This document shows, in pieces, positions 1 through 11,820 of a stretch of DNA of 64,000 nucleotides. The stretch spans positions 9,006,675-9,070,674 of the forward strand of contig NC_087078.1 in assembly GCF_026151205.1 (NCBI RefSeq), in the 5' to 3' direction. Origin of the DNA: Bolinopsis microptera. Taxonomy: Eukaryota > Ctenophora > Tentaculata > Lobata > Bolinopsidae. The first letter of the stretch is position 1. Each line of letters opens with the position of its first letter. The position numbers and the translations under genes were made by a program. A model generated the notes under the pieces. The model saw nothing but the letters and a program-made list of their open reading frames with translations, searched no databases and was not told the origin of the DNA.

Positions 1-162
1 AATCTTCACAGGTGTCGATAACATCACGATAGAAGATGCAGAACAACAAGCAACAAACAGGGTACATTGGAGAGGCCTAATACATCGGAGAAAGGAGTTA
101 CTATGTGGTGCAGGCCACTCCAACGACTAGGAGGAGACCTTTTCAAGTACAAGTACAAGTAA
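1..162. other. Unassigned left edge
   Basis: This is unique sequence left of the first segmental duplicate. It ends in a short (acaagt)n stretch right at the duplication boundary. All frames are short, and I see no gene. Confidence 0.5.
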
Positions 163-1270
163 GTATTTCAATCTTAATCATGACCTATCTGGATCATGAT
201 TAATAATCCGATTTTTAATAAGTTAATCGGGCGACGCCAGCACCCTTAATTCATCGGAAAAACATTTCCCAATTTTAAATTTCATCTTCCGGGATTAATG
301 ATCATAATGTCCATTCCCCATATCATTTAACAGTAAGTTTTCCAGGTAAGTGGGATCAAAGTGAAGAGAACAGCAGCTTACCACGTACACAGGAAGAATA
401 CTAACTGAAAGTGAAAGTGAAAGTGATGCTAATGTACTGTGTCTGTTAGTGTCGCTGATCAGTAAATTTATAATTACAGGTAAATATTGAGTACAGAAAC
501 CGATAATGGCAAATTCCTATTTTAACCATGAATTAGCATTAAATGTCACAAGTGTGTAGGAAGAGGGGTGGGCAGGGGGCCGGGGGGACCGCCCCCCCCC
601 CCCCCCCCCATAAAATCTGGAAAATGGGCCAAAAGGGGCCTGCAACTTTTTGGCCTCATTTGGCCTATCCTGTCTAGTGTCTAACTGCAGTCTAACTGCA
701 CGATGTCGATAGTTGCCGATTTATAAAATTCAGAAAACATTGCTAGTTACTCTTCTGTCCCGTGTTCAGTATCTTCAAGTAAATTATCAGGATACAATCC
801 AGCTGTGAGCTGGCATGAACCAAAAATCTGATAATTTATATTACATATTCCGATATTACGTGTCAGGATTCATCAGAAGTTCAGGAACCTAGCGATAATA
901 AAATTCAGATAACATTGCTGGTTACTCTTCTATGCCGTGTTCAGTATTTTCAATAGTAATACCAGAATTTTTCGATGAACCAGAAATCTGTTAATTTATA
1001 TTACATATTCTGATATTAAACGGGTTGCTGATTTTGATAAATAACATCTTGATCCGGCGTGATCAATTATTTTAATTAAAGTACAACGGCTGTACCCCTG
1101 ACTTTTTAACTTAATAAGCTAGACGTATATATTAGGACATTTGTAATTTGATAAAATTTAAAGTTTTGGTGTGTGAATTAAAGGTCTTTTTAAAAACAAA
1201 ACATATTACATGTCAGGATTCAACAGAAGTTCAGAAGCCTAGCGATTATAAAATTCAGATAACATGACTT

Positions 1271-1361
1271 TGTCCTGCTAATTTACTCCCACGGCATAAA
1301 AGAGTAATAAGTCATGATGACTTATTACTCTTTTATGCCGTGGGAGTAAATTAGCAGGACA
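1271..1361. repeat. Perfect 45-bp-arm palindrome
   Basis: The arms 1271-1315 and 1317-1361 are exact reverse complements separated by one base. The equivalent place in the second copy (about 7878-7922) has only the right arm, so the left arm arose by local inverted duplication in copy A. It could form a cruciform or a long hairpin RNA. Confidence 0.9.
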
Positions 1362-1916
1362 CAGTTTGGCCCTTGTAGTCCAAATTTACATTACTTCATT
1401 GCTAGAATTCATTCCTTAAAACAAATTTTCCAAGAATTGTTCCAGTTTCTCCCTCTTTGCATGTTGTAACCTTTTTGAGAGTGAGACCTATTACTGTAAG
1501 AATATTTTTCAAAAGTTGCAGGACTTTTCCTTTGACCCTTAAATAAATTTGCACAACAAAATCTTTCTGGATTTATCATTTCATATTGCTAGATTTCAAT
1601 TCTGGAAGCAAATTTCCTGAAATTCTTTTCGAGAGAATGCAATATACATTCCTTTTTCAAACTAGTACGCTACACTTATATTATTTCGCAAGAGCTGCTT
1701 GCAGGCCCTTATAATATGCATTTAAAATCGTATTATTTTAATCGTTCTTGAAACTGAAAACCATAACTGATTACACACCGAATAGTAGACGTAGTAGCTA
1801 GTGCTATAATGTTCATACCTTTGTGCTGCTATGATATGATATTTCAGTTAATTACCTTTATATCATTATTTAGATTAACAAAATTGCTTTAACGTGTAGT
1901 GTTCCTTTCAGTAACA

Positions 1917-3259
1917 TGCCGCCACCTCTAAGTCGCCCACAAAACGCCACTGAGCTGCAATTTTCTAGAAAGTGTCATCGATCTATTAAAGTTAAACTGA
2001 TGAAAATTCGTAAGCCGTGAATAAATGGGAAAAGCGAGCGACTGATTTCATTCTCGGTATCATTTTGCATTTGAGAACGGTTATTCCAATTTATATCATT
2101 TCCTTTTGTTTGGGAAAGGGAGACATTGCAACGGTCCACTCTACCCAATTATGGGTTTTGGTAAAATTATACGATACTAACTTATCGTATCTTCCTCATT
2201 ATTATTAACTTAGTATACGATACTAAATATCCTATCTACCGTGCGTTATTTGTGGTTATTAGTCGCTATACGGCTGAGTGGGTGCAGTGTACTGTGTGTC
2301 TTTAACACAGGGGACTCTAACACAGGGGACTCAGCTCCCAACACGATGAAAGATACACTACAAATATTGCACCTTCCTTCAAACAGTACTCGCCTGACTC
2401 TATTGATAATTATAAAGGCGAATGTTTTGAGACCGAACAGAGCTTGTCTGATTCTATCGATAAAGACGGGAGTTTTGAAACCGAACAGAGCTTGCCTGAT
2501 TCTATCGCATATCGAGAAAAGCAGGAGTTTTGAGACCGAACAGAGCTTGCTTAATTCAAGACCAAAGCACTCCGTTTCCAAACAACTATTTAGTCAGTTT
2601 TTAGCTGGCACAGGGTCAGAGAAAGTAAAGGATAACAGAGAAACGAGGATAGTAGATGGAACACCCTCTCTATTGTTGGACCTGAGAGGATGGGAGACTA
2701 GATACCCAGGATTAGAATCACCTCCGTACTCTAATGCAGACTTAATACTAGCTCTGGTTAGAAACCTTACTGAAAGACTGTACTCAGATTACCTATCCCA
2801 GCAGGAAGGGATCAGAGTCCGCAGAAATTCCACCTTGAAAGCTTGAAGTAGTTGTGGAAATAAGAAAGTTTAATAGTTGCCTGGAGAGGAAAACCCTTAG
2901 AAATTGCTGTTACTCCTCAGACCAGTCTTAGACTGAGAATTGCACTTGGGGTTTATGTCTGCTACATCAGAGACTTTTTAGAAGTATTTGAGGATAACTT
3001 GTTAACAGTAACTTTGAAAGAGTATCATCCCATAGAAACTCTCACGAAAGTTTTTAATCATATTGTTGTTGCAAAACCAAATTTAGAAGATTTGGGAAAT
3101 TCTATAAAGCAGTCTACAATACACAATGTGAACACATACGTGAAGGTTAAAGTTGGCGATATGCTTAATGGAACCGCAGAGTTATTGGATGAATTCTATA
3201 GCCCTTATAACTCAGAACTGTCAGACATTCTAGGAGATTCAAAATTTCTTTTTCTTTGA
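1917..3259 (+). pseudogene. CHST15-like carbohydrate sulfotransferase, decayed copy A
   Basis: Frames read together resemble CHST15 (GalNAc-4-sulfate 6-O-sulfotransferase), a Golgi type II enzyme that uses PAPS. After an AG acceptor at 1913, an ATG opens a basic N-terminus. A shifted frame then gives a hydrophobic segment (2050-2110), followed by a stem with three degenerate ETEQSL repeats. From about 2620 a sulfotransferase block is visible: NADLI, then RNLTERLYSDYL (about 2745-2805, matching the family RDPxERLYSDYL), then KFNSCLERKTLRNCCYS (2866-2916) and GVYVCYIRDFLEVFEDN. The C-terminus is LLDEFYSPYN...GDSKF near 3195-3255. At least three frameshifts and a small internal deletion before RNLTER break the frame, so it is a pseudogene unless there are sequence errors. 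Family assignment is from memory. Confidence 0.72.
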
Positions 3260-3530
3260 CCTCTCTAGTCTCTATTTTCTTTATGAAAAATAAGAAAAAA
3301 GCGTGTTTTGTTAATTGCTGGCTCTGTTACGTCACAAGGACAACTCCATTGCTCACCGTAGCTGAACAGCCAATCAAATAGTTGCCAGCTAGATAAGAGC
3401 CCAGGGGATCATTCTCAGGAACTGAGAATTTTGAAATCTAAATAATTATCACAAGGTGGAACTACTCAAGTTTTTTCTGATAAATATAATCTTGGTCATA
3501 TTATTGACCATGACTATGATACGTGTCTGA

Positions 3531-4057
3531 GGGGTGAACGATGTATGTTCAAATTCCTGATTATTATAGAACTATACGTGTATAATTAATGAGTCTAAGC
3601 TAGCAGGCATCTTTTTTAAATACTACATTTAGCTGCAAGAGCTACCTGGAATACGAATCACAGTATTTTGATAATAGCGATATATGTAATATTTGCTTTT
3701 AGGAAGATATTGATATACCAAAATAGAAAATTTAGCACGTTAACTCTGCAAGAGCTGAAATCTTTGCTAGGATCGTATTGAACTAACATTCCAACGATCT
3801 CGATCAGCACCCAATCAATGAGTTACAGATTTATAACAGACAATCGAGGTTACTCTCAGCAAATGGGGATAAGGCTAGAGCAATCTTTGGAGCCAATCAA
3901 ACACAGAATGAAATTAAGTATTGCAAACAGTAATTTCAGACAACTAATAATTATAAAGAGCGCCTCATCACGTGACACAACACCCACGTGGGCGCCCACG
4001 TGGTCAAGTGGCCGCCCAGAGCTGATTTGGTGCAGGGAAACAAAGCAAGCTGAAAGG
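3531..4057. promoter_or_regulatory. Upstream region of peptide gene with three CACGTG sites
   Basis: CACGTG E-boxes lie at 3969-3974, 3985-3990 and 3997-4002, the last two in a near-palindromic GC-rich patch, about 60-90 bp upstream of the TATA box at 4058. The remainder is AT-rich with no convincing ORF. The regulatory role is inferred from position only. Confidence 0.4.
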
Positions 4058-4064
4058 TATAAAT
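4058..4064 (+). promoter_or_regulatory. TATA box of peptide-precursor gene
   Basis: TATAAAT sits 91 bp upstream of the ATG at 4155. This spacing allows initiation near 4090 and a 5' UTR of about 65 nt. Confidence 0.5.
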
Positions 4065-4154
4065 GTGGCAGATTCTGTAGCACTGCCTCACTCTCAAAGT
4101 TTGACTCGGTGATTTTACTACAGAATTTCAAGTTTCCTCAATCTCCATCTCATC

Positions 4155-4526
4155 ATGATCAAGTCCTCAGTATTCTTTCTGCTAGCGTAAGTTATCATCT
4201 GCATACTGATACGCAGTACTATATTCTCGATTTACTGGGCCTGATTTAATTCTCCAATTATCGGTTTTATATGCACCGGCTGTTTTGAGATTTATCGCAA
4301 ATGGATCACCAGTCCAAACTACAAGTTCATTATCTTACAATTCTACAGATCTGAAATTTAACATCATTTCAGTTCTCTGTTCCTGGCAATGATAGCAGAG
4401 TTAGTTTTAGTGGAATGTGGTGTAATAACCAGCGGTGAGGAGAGTTTGCAGACACCCATGGGATCTGAAGAGGAGCAGTGGCCAAACTGGTGGGGACGGG
4501 GTGCAAACGGGGTGGGTTTATTTTAA
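4155..4526 (+). CDS. Two-exon secreted peptide precursor (putative amidated neuropeptide)
   Basis: Exon 1 (CDS 4155-4186) ends in phase 2 at an excellent GTAAGT donor. Exon 2 (4373-4526) follows a pyrimidine-rich AG acceptor and keeps the frame to TAA. The product is 61 aa. Residues 1 to about 26 form a hydrophobic signal peptide (MIKSSVFFLLA from exon 1 continuing SLFLAM). The mature part is acidic and contains EEEQWPNWWGRG. The residues WW-G-R resemble an alpha-amidation site. A Gln after acidic residues resembles cnidarian-type precursors, where processing after Glu/Asp yields pyroglutamate peptides, so pQWPNWW-amide is conceivable. Only one copy of the motif is present. No homologue is recognised, and another secreted-peptide role is possible. 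A TATA box and E-boxes lie upstream. Confidence 0.55.
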
Positions 4527-5410
4527 CTAAACTTATTAAACAACACACATCCAGTGATAATGTTTTATGTTGTTAGTTTCGCATAAATAGAGTGGCTCTA
4601 CCATATCTTAGTTCGTTTGATAAAGATTGAAGCCGGAGGTCCCCAGGTTATGTAATGTTACAAAATTTCATACATTTGCAGGGAGGTAACCCGCAATAAG
4701 GACACTAACTGTCGATGAACGATAACAAAGTGAAAGAGAAACTGACAGAAAAATTACTAAGGGATAATTCATTTGAACCAGCCTGTTTATGCAAGCTCAA
4801 CCTTGTGATTGTGATTAAGTATATAATATGCAAGTTTTGGTTTACATGAATTATGTGTTTCATTTATTGATGTTTTAATATCTGTAGTCTAGTGATGAAC
4901 CATGAGATATAATCAGATTCTGGACTTCTGTGCTCACACAAACCTAGTAGAATAAAATAAAATACAACAATTAAATTAAATTATCGATTCAGAAGAAATC
5001 GAGTTTAAGATAAATCAGATTTCACTCTAAGATAAGTTCTGTGGTTGTGACTCAATCTTATGACATGTAAAATCAATAAATGTTTTTGCCATGAAACGGA
5101 CCAAACTGATCCTAACTCATATTCCACTCATCATAGCATATCGCTTCAGCATGTACAAAGGGCATAACCTCAATCAGTTTAATGTAGTGAAATGACTGGT
5201 GTGAATGAAGTAGTGTACTAATACAAGATGGAGAGGATCAGGTAAGCTTAGTCAGCATCCATGATGTTACAAACCCTCTGGGACATTACTGCGCCCAGTC
5301 TCCAAAGTTACAGTAAATTCCTACTACGGACAAACAAACACAGACAAAACACCAACAAGAAACTGATATACACTAGCTAGCTCAGAGAGGAAATGAGTAC
5401 CGGCTCAGGA
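4527..5410. other. Intergenic, 3' of peptide gene
   Basis: This AT-rich sequence holds AATAAA-type signals near 4953 and 5072 that could serve as poly(A) sites for the peptide gene. No ORF of interest is seen. Confidence 0.4.
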
Positions 5411-6520
5411 GGTATGTCAAAACAGGGCGCCCTTTCGAACACTACTCGGGCTAGAATCAGTGCAATTCGGACACTACTATGCAACTGAACCATGCAAAAC
5501 TATATAAGTACACCTATGCTGGCAAGGCAATAGGTCAGACTGCCAGTCCTTATGACATGTAATCCCATTTTTCTCAATCTCCTTTGCATGCTATTTGCTG
5601 AAATCGCGATCAAATCACAGTATTTATTAACCGGGTTTTATAATAAATTACATTATTTCAATCTTAATCATGACCTATCTGGATCATGATTAATAATCCG
5701 ATTTTTAATAAGTTAATCGGGCGACGCCAGCACCCTTAATTCATCGGAAAAACATTTCCCAATTTTAAATTTCATCTTCCGGGATTAATGATCATAATGT
5801 CCATTCCCCATATCATTTAACAGTAAGTTTTCCAGGTAAGTGGGATCAAAGTGAAGAGAACAGCAGCTTACCACGTACACAGGAAGAATACTAACTGAAA
5901 GTGAAAGTGAAAGTGATGCTAATGTACTGTGTCTGTGTCTGTTAGTGTCGCTGATCAGTAAATTTATAATTACAGGTAAATATTGAGTACAGAAACCGAT
6001 AATGGTAAATTCCTATTTTAACCATGAATTAGCATTAAATGTCACAAGTGTGTAGGAAGAGGGGTGGGCAGGGGGGCCGGGGGGACCGCCCCCCCCCCCC
6101 CCATAAAATCTGGAAAATGGGCCAAAAGGGGCCTGCAACTTTTTGGCCTCATTTGGCCTATCCTGTCTACTGTCTAGTGTCTAACTGCAGTCTAACTGCA
6201 CGATGTCGATAGTTGCCGATTTATAAAATTCAGAAAACATTGCTAGTTACTCTTCTGTCCCGTGTTCAGTATCTTCAAGTAAATTATCAGGATACAATCC
6301 AGCTGTGAGCTGGCATGAACCAAAAATCTGATAATTTATATTACATATTCCGATATTACGTGTCAGGATTCATCAGAAGTTCAGGAACCTAGCGATAATA
6401 AAATTCAGATAACATTGCTGGTTACTCTTCTATGCCGTGTTCAGTATTTTCAATAGTAATACCAGAATTTTTCGATGAACCAGAAATCTGTTAATTTATA
6501 TTACATATTCTGATATTAGA
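5411..6520. repeat. 1110-bp tandem duplication, first unit
   Basis: The sequence starting at ggtatg (5411) restarts exactly 1110 bp later at 6521. The unit joins a 240-bp TATA-containing segment to the first ~870 bp of the sulfotransferase duplicate (poly-C tract near 6090). The junction occurs inside the duplicate, where copy A continues differently. Confidence 0.9.
5501..5508 (+). promoter_or_regulatory. TATA-like box, unit 1
   Basis: TATATAAG is followed about 30 bp later by a possible initiator (gtcagact). The same element is repeated at 6611-6618 ahead of the second sulfotransferase copy, so it may be the original promoter of that gene, now doubled. Confidence 0.35.
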
Positions 6521-6610
6521 GGTATGTCAAAACAGGGCGCCCTTTCGAACACTACTCGGGCTAGAATCAGTGCAATTCGGACACTACTATGCAACTGAAC
6601 CATGCAAAAC

Positions 6611-6618
6611 TATATAAG
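6611..6618 (+). promoter_or_regulatory. TATA-like box, unit 2
   Basis: This is the second copy of TATATAAG, 1110 bp after the first. It is the candidate promoter for the transcript containing 8477-9818, with a long 5' intron ending at the AG before 8477. Confidence 0.35.
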
Positions 6619-8476
6619 TACACCTATGCTGGCAAGGCAATAGGTCAGACTGCCAGTCCTTATGACATGTAATCCCATTTTTCTCAATCTCCTTTGCATG
6701 CTATTTGCTGAAATCGCGATCAAATCACAGTATTTATTAACCGGGTTTTATAATAAATTACATTATTTCAATCTTAATCATGACCTATCTGGATCATGAT
6801 TAATAATCCGATTTTTAATAAGTTAATCGGGCGACGCCAGCACCCTTAATTCATCGGAAAAACATTTCCCAATTTTAAATTTCATCTTCCGGGATTAATG
6901 ATCATAATGTCCATTCCCCATATCATTTAACAGTAAGTTTTCCAGGTAAGTGGGATCAAAGTGAAGAGAACAGCAGCTTACCACGTACACAGGAAGAATA
7001 CTAACTGAAAGTGAAAGTGAAAGTGATGCTAATGTACTGTGTCTGTGTCTGTTAGTGTCGCTGATCAGTAAATTTATAATTACAGGTAAATATTGAGTAC
7101 AGAAACCGATAATGGTAAATTCCTATTTTAACCATGAATTAGCATTAAATGTCACAAGTGTGTAGGAAGAGGGGTGGGCAGGGGGGCCGGGGGGACCGCC
7201 CCCCCCCCCCCCCCCATAAAATCTGGAAAATGGGCCAAAAGGGGCCTGCAACTTTTTGGCCTCATTTGGCCTATCCTGTCTAGTGTCTAGTGTCTAACTG
7301 CAGTCTAACTGCACGATGTCGATAGTTGCCGATTTATAAAATTCAGAAAACATTGCTAGTTACTCTTCTGTCCCGTGTTCAGTATCTTCAAGTAAATTAT
7401 CAGGATACAATCCAGCTGTGAGCTGGCATGAACCAAAAATCTGATAATTTATATTACATATTCCGATATTACGTGTCAGGATTCATCAGAAGTTCAGGAA
7501 CCTAGCGATTATAAAATTCAGATAACATTGCTGGTTACTCTTCTATGCCGTGTTCAGTATTTTCAATAGTAATACCAGAATTTTTCGATGAACCAGAAAT
7601 CTGTTAATTTATATTACATATTCTGATATTAAACGGGTTGCTGATTTTGATAAATAACATCTTGATCCGGCGTGATCAATTATTTTAATTAAAGTACAAC
7701 GGCTGTACCCCTGACTTTTTAACTTAATAAGCTAGACGTATATATTAGGACATTTGTAATTTGATAAAATTTAAAGTTTTGGTGTGTGAATTAAAGGTCT
7801 TTTTAAAAACAAAACATATTACATGTCAGGATTCAACAGAAGTTCAGAAGCCTAGCGATTATAAAATTCAGATAACATGACTTATTACTCTTTTATGCCG
7901 TGGGAGTAAATTAGCAGGACACAGTTTGCCCCTTGTAGTCCAAATTTACATTACTTCATTGCTAGAATTCATTCCTTAAAACAAATTTTCCAAGAATTGT
8001 TCCAGTTTCTCCCTCTTTGCATGTTGTAACCTTTTTGAGAGTGAGACCTATTACTGTAAGAATATTTTTCAAAAGTTGCAGGACTTTTCCTTTGACCCTT
8101 AAATAAATTTGCACAACAAAATCTTTCTGGATTTATCATTTCATATTGCTAGATTTCAATTCTGGAAGCAAATTTCCTGAAATTCTTTTCGAGAGAATGC
8201 AATATACATTCCTTTTTCAAACTAGTACGCTACACTTATATTATTTCGCAAGAGCTGCTTGCAGGCCCTTATAATATGCATTTAAAATCGTATTATTTTA
8301 ATCGTTCTTGAAACTGAAAACCATAACTGATTACACACCGAATAGTAGACGTAGTAGCTAGTGCTATAATGTTCATACCTTTGTGCTGCTATAATATGAT
8401 ATTTCAGTTAATTACCTTTATATCATTATTTAGATTAACAAAATTGCTTTAACGTGTAGTGTTCCTTTCAGTAACA

Positions 8477-9818
8477 TGCCGCCACCTCTAAGTCGCCCAC
8501 AAAACGCCACTGAGCTGCAATTTTCTAGAAAGTGTCATCGATCTATTAAAGTTAAACTGATGAAAATTCGTAAGCCGTGAATAAATGGGAAAAGCGAGCG
8601 ACTGATTTCATTCTCGGTATCATTTTGCATTTGAGAACGGTTATTCCAATTTATATCATTTCCCTTTGTTTGGGAAAGGGAGACATTGCAACGGTCCACT
8701 CTACCCAATTATGGGTTTTGGTAAAATTATACGATACTAACTTATCGTATCTTCCTCATTATTATTAACTTAGTATACGATACTAAATATCCTATCTACC
8801 GTGCGTTATTTGTGGTTATTAGTCGCTATACGGCTGAGTGGGTGCAGTGTACTGTGTGTCTTTAACACAGGGGACTCTAACACAGGGGACTCAGCTCCCA
8901 ACACGATGAAAGATACACTACAAATATTGCACCTTCCTTCAAACAGTACTCGCCTGACTCTATTGATAATTATAAAGGCGAATGTTTTGAGACCGAACAG
9001 AGCTTGTCTGATTCTATCGATAAAGACGGGAGTTTTGAAACCGAACAGAGCTTGCCTGATTCTATCGCATATCGAGAAAAGCAGGAGTTTTGAGACCGAA
9101 CAGAGCTTGCTTAATTCAAGACCAAAGCACTCCGTTTCCAAACAACTATTTAGTCAGTTTTTAGCTGGCACAGGGTCAGAGAAAGTAAAGGATAACAGAG
9201 AAACGAGGATAGTAGATGGAACACCCTCTCTATTGTTGGACCTGAGAGGATGGGAGACTAGATACCCAGGATTAGAATCACCTCCGTACTATAATGCAGA
9301 CTTAATACTAGCTCTGGTTAGAAACCTTACTGAAAGATTGTACTCAGATTACCTATCCCAGCAGGAAGGGATCAGAGTCCGCAGAAATTCCACCTTGGAA
9401 GCTTGAAGTAGTTGTGGAAATAAGAAAGTTTAATAGTTGCCTGGAGAGGAAAACCCTTAGAAATTGCTGTTACTCCTCAGACCAGTCTTAGACTGAGAAT
9501 TGCACTTGGGGTTTATGTCTGCTACATCAGAGACTTTTTAGAAGTATTTGAGGATAACTTGTTAACAGTAACTTTGAAAGAGTATCATCCTATAGAAACT
9601 CTCACGAAAGTTTTAGTCATATCGTTGTTGCAAAACCAAATTTAGAAGATTTGGGAAATTTCATAAAGCAGTCTACAATACACAATGTGAACACATACGT
9701 GAAGGTTAAAGTTGGCGATATGCTTCATGGAACCGCAGAGTTGTTGGATGAATTCTATAGCCCTTATAACTCAGAACTGTCAGACATTCTAGGAGATTCA
9801 AAATTTCTTTTTCTTTGA
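8477..9818 (+). pseudogene. CHST15-like sulfotransferase, decayed copy C
   Basis: This is the same coding remnant as 1917-3259, with a few substitutions. One extra base is deleted near 9613, where copy A has five T and this copy four, which breaks the C-terminal exon that is still open in copy A. The block NADLI...RNLTERLYSDYL and the C-terminal LLDEFYSPYN segment are readable in separate frames. Both copies share the earlier frameshifts, so inactivation preceded the duplication, or the locus is under-corrected sequence. Confidence 0.72.
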
Positions 9819-10423
9819 CCTCTCTAGTCTCTATTTTCTTTATGAAAAATAAGAAAAAAGCGTGTTTTGTTAATTGCTGGCTCTGTTACGTCACAAGGAC
9901 TACTCCTTATTCTTGAAGTTGAGCGGGTAAATTTATGGCATTAGAGCATTAGGTGGCATTGCTCACCGTATCTGAACAGCCAATCAAATAGTTGCCAGCT
10001 GGGACCAGGGGATAATTCTCAGGAACTGAGAATTTTGAAATCTAAATAATTCTTACAAGGTGGAACTACTCAACAAAAAAGTTCGACTATTTTGGAAGTT
10101 TTTTCTGATAAATATAATCTTGGTCATATTATCATGATTATGATACGTATTGTATAATGTTTTATTTTTAACAAAAATTATTTGTGAAATATCATTCAGC
10201 AGTCTATGCATTAAAAAAATAAAATGTAGACAATGCAGCGCTGACTCTGCCGAGAAACAAAAACAAATTTTGCAGTAAGGAGTCGGGGCGAAACACTCAG
10301 TGTCAACCATGCCTGTAAAAAAGTTCAAGGTTATGGCAGAGGGGGGGGGGGGAATCGCTCACTAGACAAAAAGAAAGACATTGATTTTACAATATAATTT
10401 TAACAATGGAAAATACAACACTG

Positions 10424-10585
10424 AAAATCATAACTGATTACACACCGAATAGTAGTAGCTAGTGCTATAATGTTCATACCTTTGTGCTGCTATAATATGA
10501 TATTTCATTTAATTACCTTTATATCATTATTTAGATTAAAAAATTGCTTTAACGTGTAGTGTTTCTTTCAGTTACAACTAACATC
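10424..10585 (+). repeat. Third partial copy of sulfotransferase 5' intron end
   Basis: This matches 1753-1915 and 8313-8475, including the pyrimidine-rich AG, then ends where the ATG exon would begin. It is a fragment of another duplicate whose coding part is missing. Confidence 0.75.
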
Positions 10586-10841
10586 ATGGTGGTTGCCATG
10601 GTTACATCATGCTGAAATTAGATAATTTTCAGTCAGCTAACGTTGCTAAAAGAAGCTTAATTTCCTTTTACCAAATTGCAGAGAAAATTACAGAAAAATT
10701 GTATCACAAAAAGCAATAAAATTAATTTGCAAAACTATTCATCTTCATTCTAATAAATTCCCATAAAGTTCATTAGATATTACATTTTATTTGATGCCAA
10801 AAAATAACTAATTTGAATTTACTCTAAATAAAGGTCGGTGT
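10586..10841. other. AT-rich spacer
   Basis: No gene is seen between the duplicate fragment and the minisatellite. Confidence 0.4.
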
Positions 10842-11347
10842 GATTAATAGTAACGGTGCAACTAATAGTAACGGTGCGACTAATAGTAACGGTGCGACTA
10901 ATAGTAGCGGTGCGACTAATAGTAACGGTGCAACTAATAGTAACGGTGCGACTCTAATAGTAACGGTGTGATTAATAGTATCGGTGCAACTAATAGTAAC
11001 GGTGCGACTAATAGTAACGGTGCAACTAATAGTAACGGTGCGACTAATAGTAACGGTGCGACTAATAGTAACGGTGCAACTAATAGTAACGGTGCAACTA
11101 ATAGTAACGGTGCGACTAATAGTAACGGTGCGACTAATAGTAACGGTGCGACTAATAGTAGCGGTGCGACTAATAGTAGCGGTGCAACTAATAGTAACGG
11201 TGCGACTAATAGTAACGGTGCGACTAATAGTAACGGTGCGACTAATAGTAACGGTGCGACTAATAGTAACGGTGCGACTAATAGTAACGGTGCGACTAAT
11301 AGTAACGGTGCGACTAATAGTAACGGTGCAACTAATAGTAACGGTGA
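10842..11347. repeat. 18-bp minisatellite
   Basis: About 28 copies of a gactaatagtaacggtgc unit are present, with rare changes and one phase slip near 10952. It is open in several frames only because 18 is a multiple of three. It is not a gene. Confidence 0.95.
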
Positions 11348-11820
11348 AGCAATCCCAGAACTTCATTAAATAAACAGCCAAGAAAACATATCACTGCACT
11401 TTCTGATAAAAATTAATTAATAGTTCTGAACTAATTAACTAATTAACTTATTATATTCTTATAAACTCAAAGAATGAATTATGAACTAAACTAAATTAAA
11501 TGCTAAGTAGAAATACGGAAATCTAAATTGTGATCATATTACATATAAACTTTAAGTTATCTTAACGCACAAATTAATTATATATCCTCTTTAATTTCTT
11601 TTCATTAAACACAAATAGCTCTTCATGCTCTAAATAATAACACTGGTTTATGTTTTAACTTAAAACTTATAATTCAAAATTCACCCAAAAATCAAATATC
11701 TGTTTTTATGTGGAAAAACTTTAAAACTTTATGTGTTAAAACCCCCCCCCCAGCAGTTCTACTTCTCAAACTATGAAAGTCCCGCGTAATGTCCCCTTAA
11801 TATTGCACCTTTTTACCAGA
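11348..11820. other. 3' flank of PCIF1
   Basis: This is an AT-rich region downstream of the PCIF1 stop on the minus strand. It includes a short poly-C run near 11743 and likely holds the 3' UTR and polyadenylation signals (several TTTAAT/TTAATT stretches). No other gene is seen. Confidence 0.4.

Larger units (their letters stand above)
163..3530. repeat. Segmental duplicate, copy A
   Basis: This block is nearly identical to 6766-10150. It starts at the same sequence that recurs near 5652 and 6766. Copy A contains a poly-C tract (about 585-609), long AT-rich non-coding sequence that looks like a 5' intron, and a broken sulfotransferase coding region (1917-3259). It differs from the later copy by a 91-bp palindrome at 1271-1361 and small indels. 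Coding positions are offset by 6560 bp between the copies. The high identity, including non-coding sequence, indicates recent DNA-level duplication rather than retrocopying. Confidence 0.9.
6521..10150. repeat. Segmental duplicate, copy C, with TATA segment
   Basis: This is the second unit of the 1110-bp tandem repeat running on into a full copy of 163-3530. It shares the poly-C tract (7197-7215, different length), the intron-like sequence and the sulfotransferase coding block. It diverges from copy A near 10150. Confidence 0.9.

Noticed and set aside
10824..11381. Long ORFs on both strands over the 18-bp array
   Set aside because: Three overlapping frames are open only because the unit is a multiple of three without stops.
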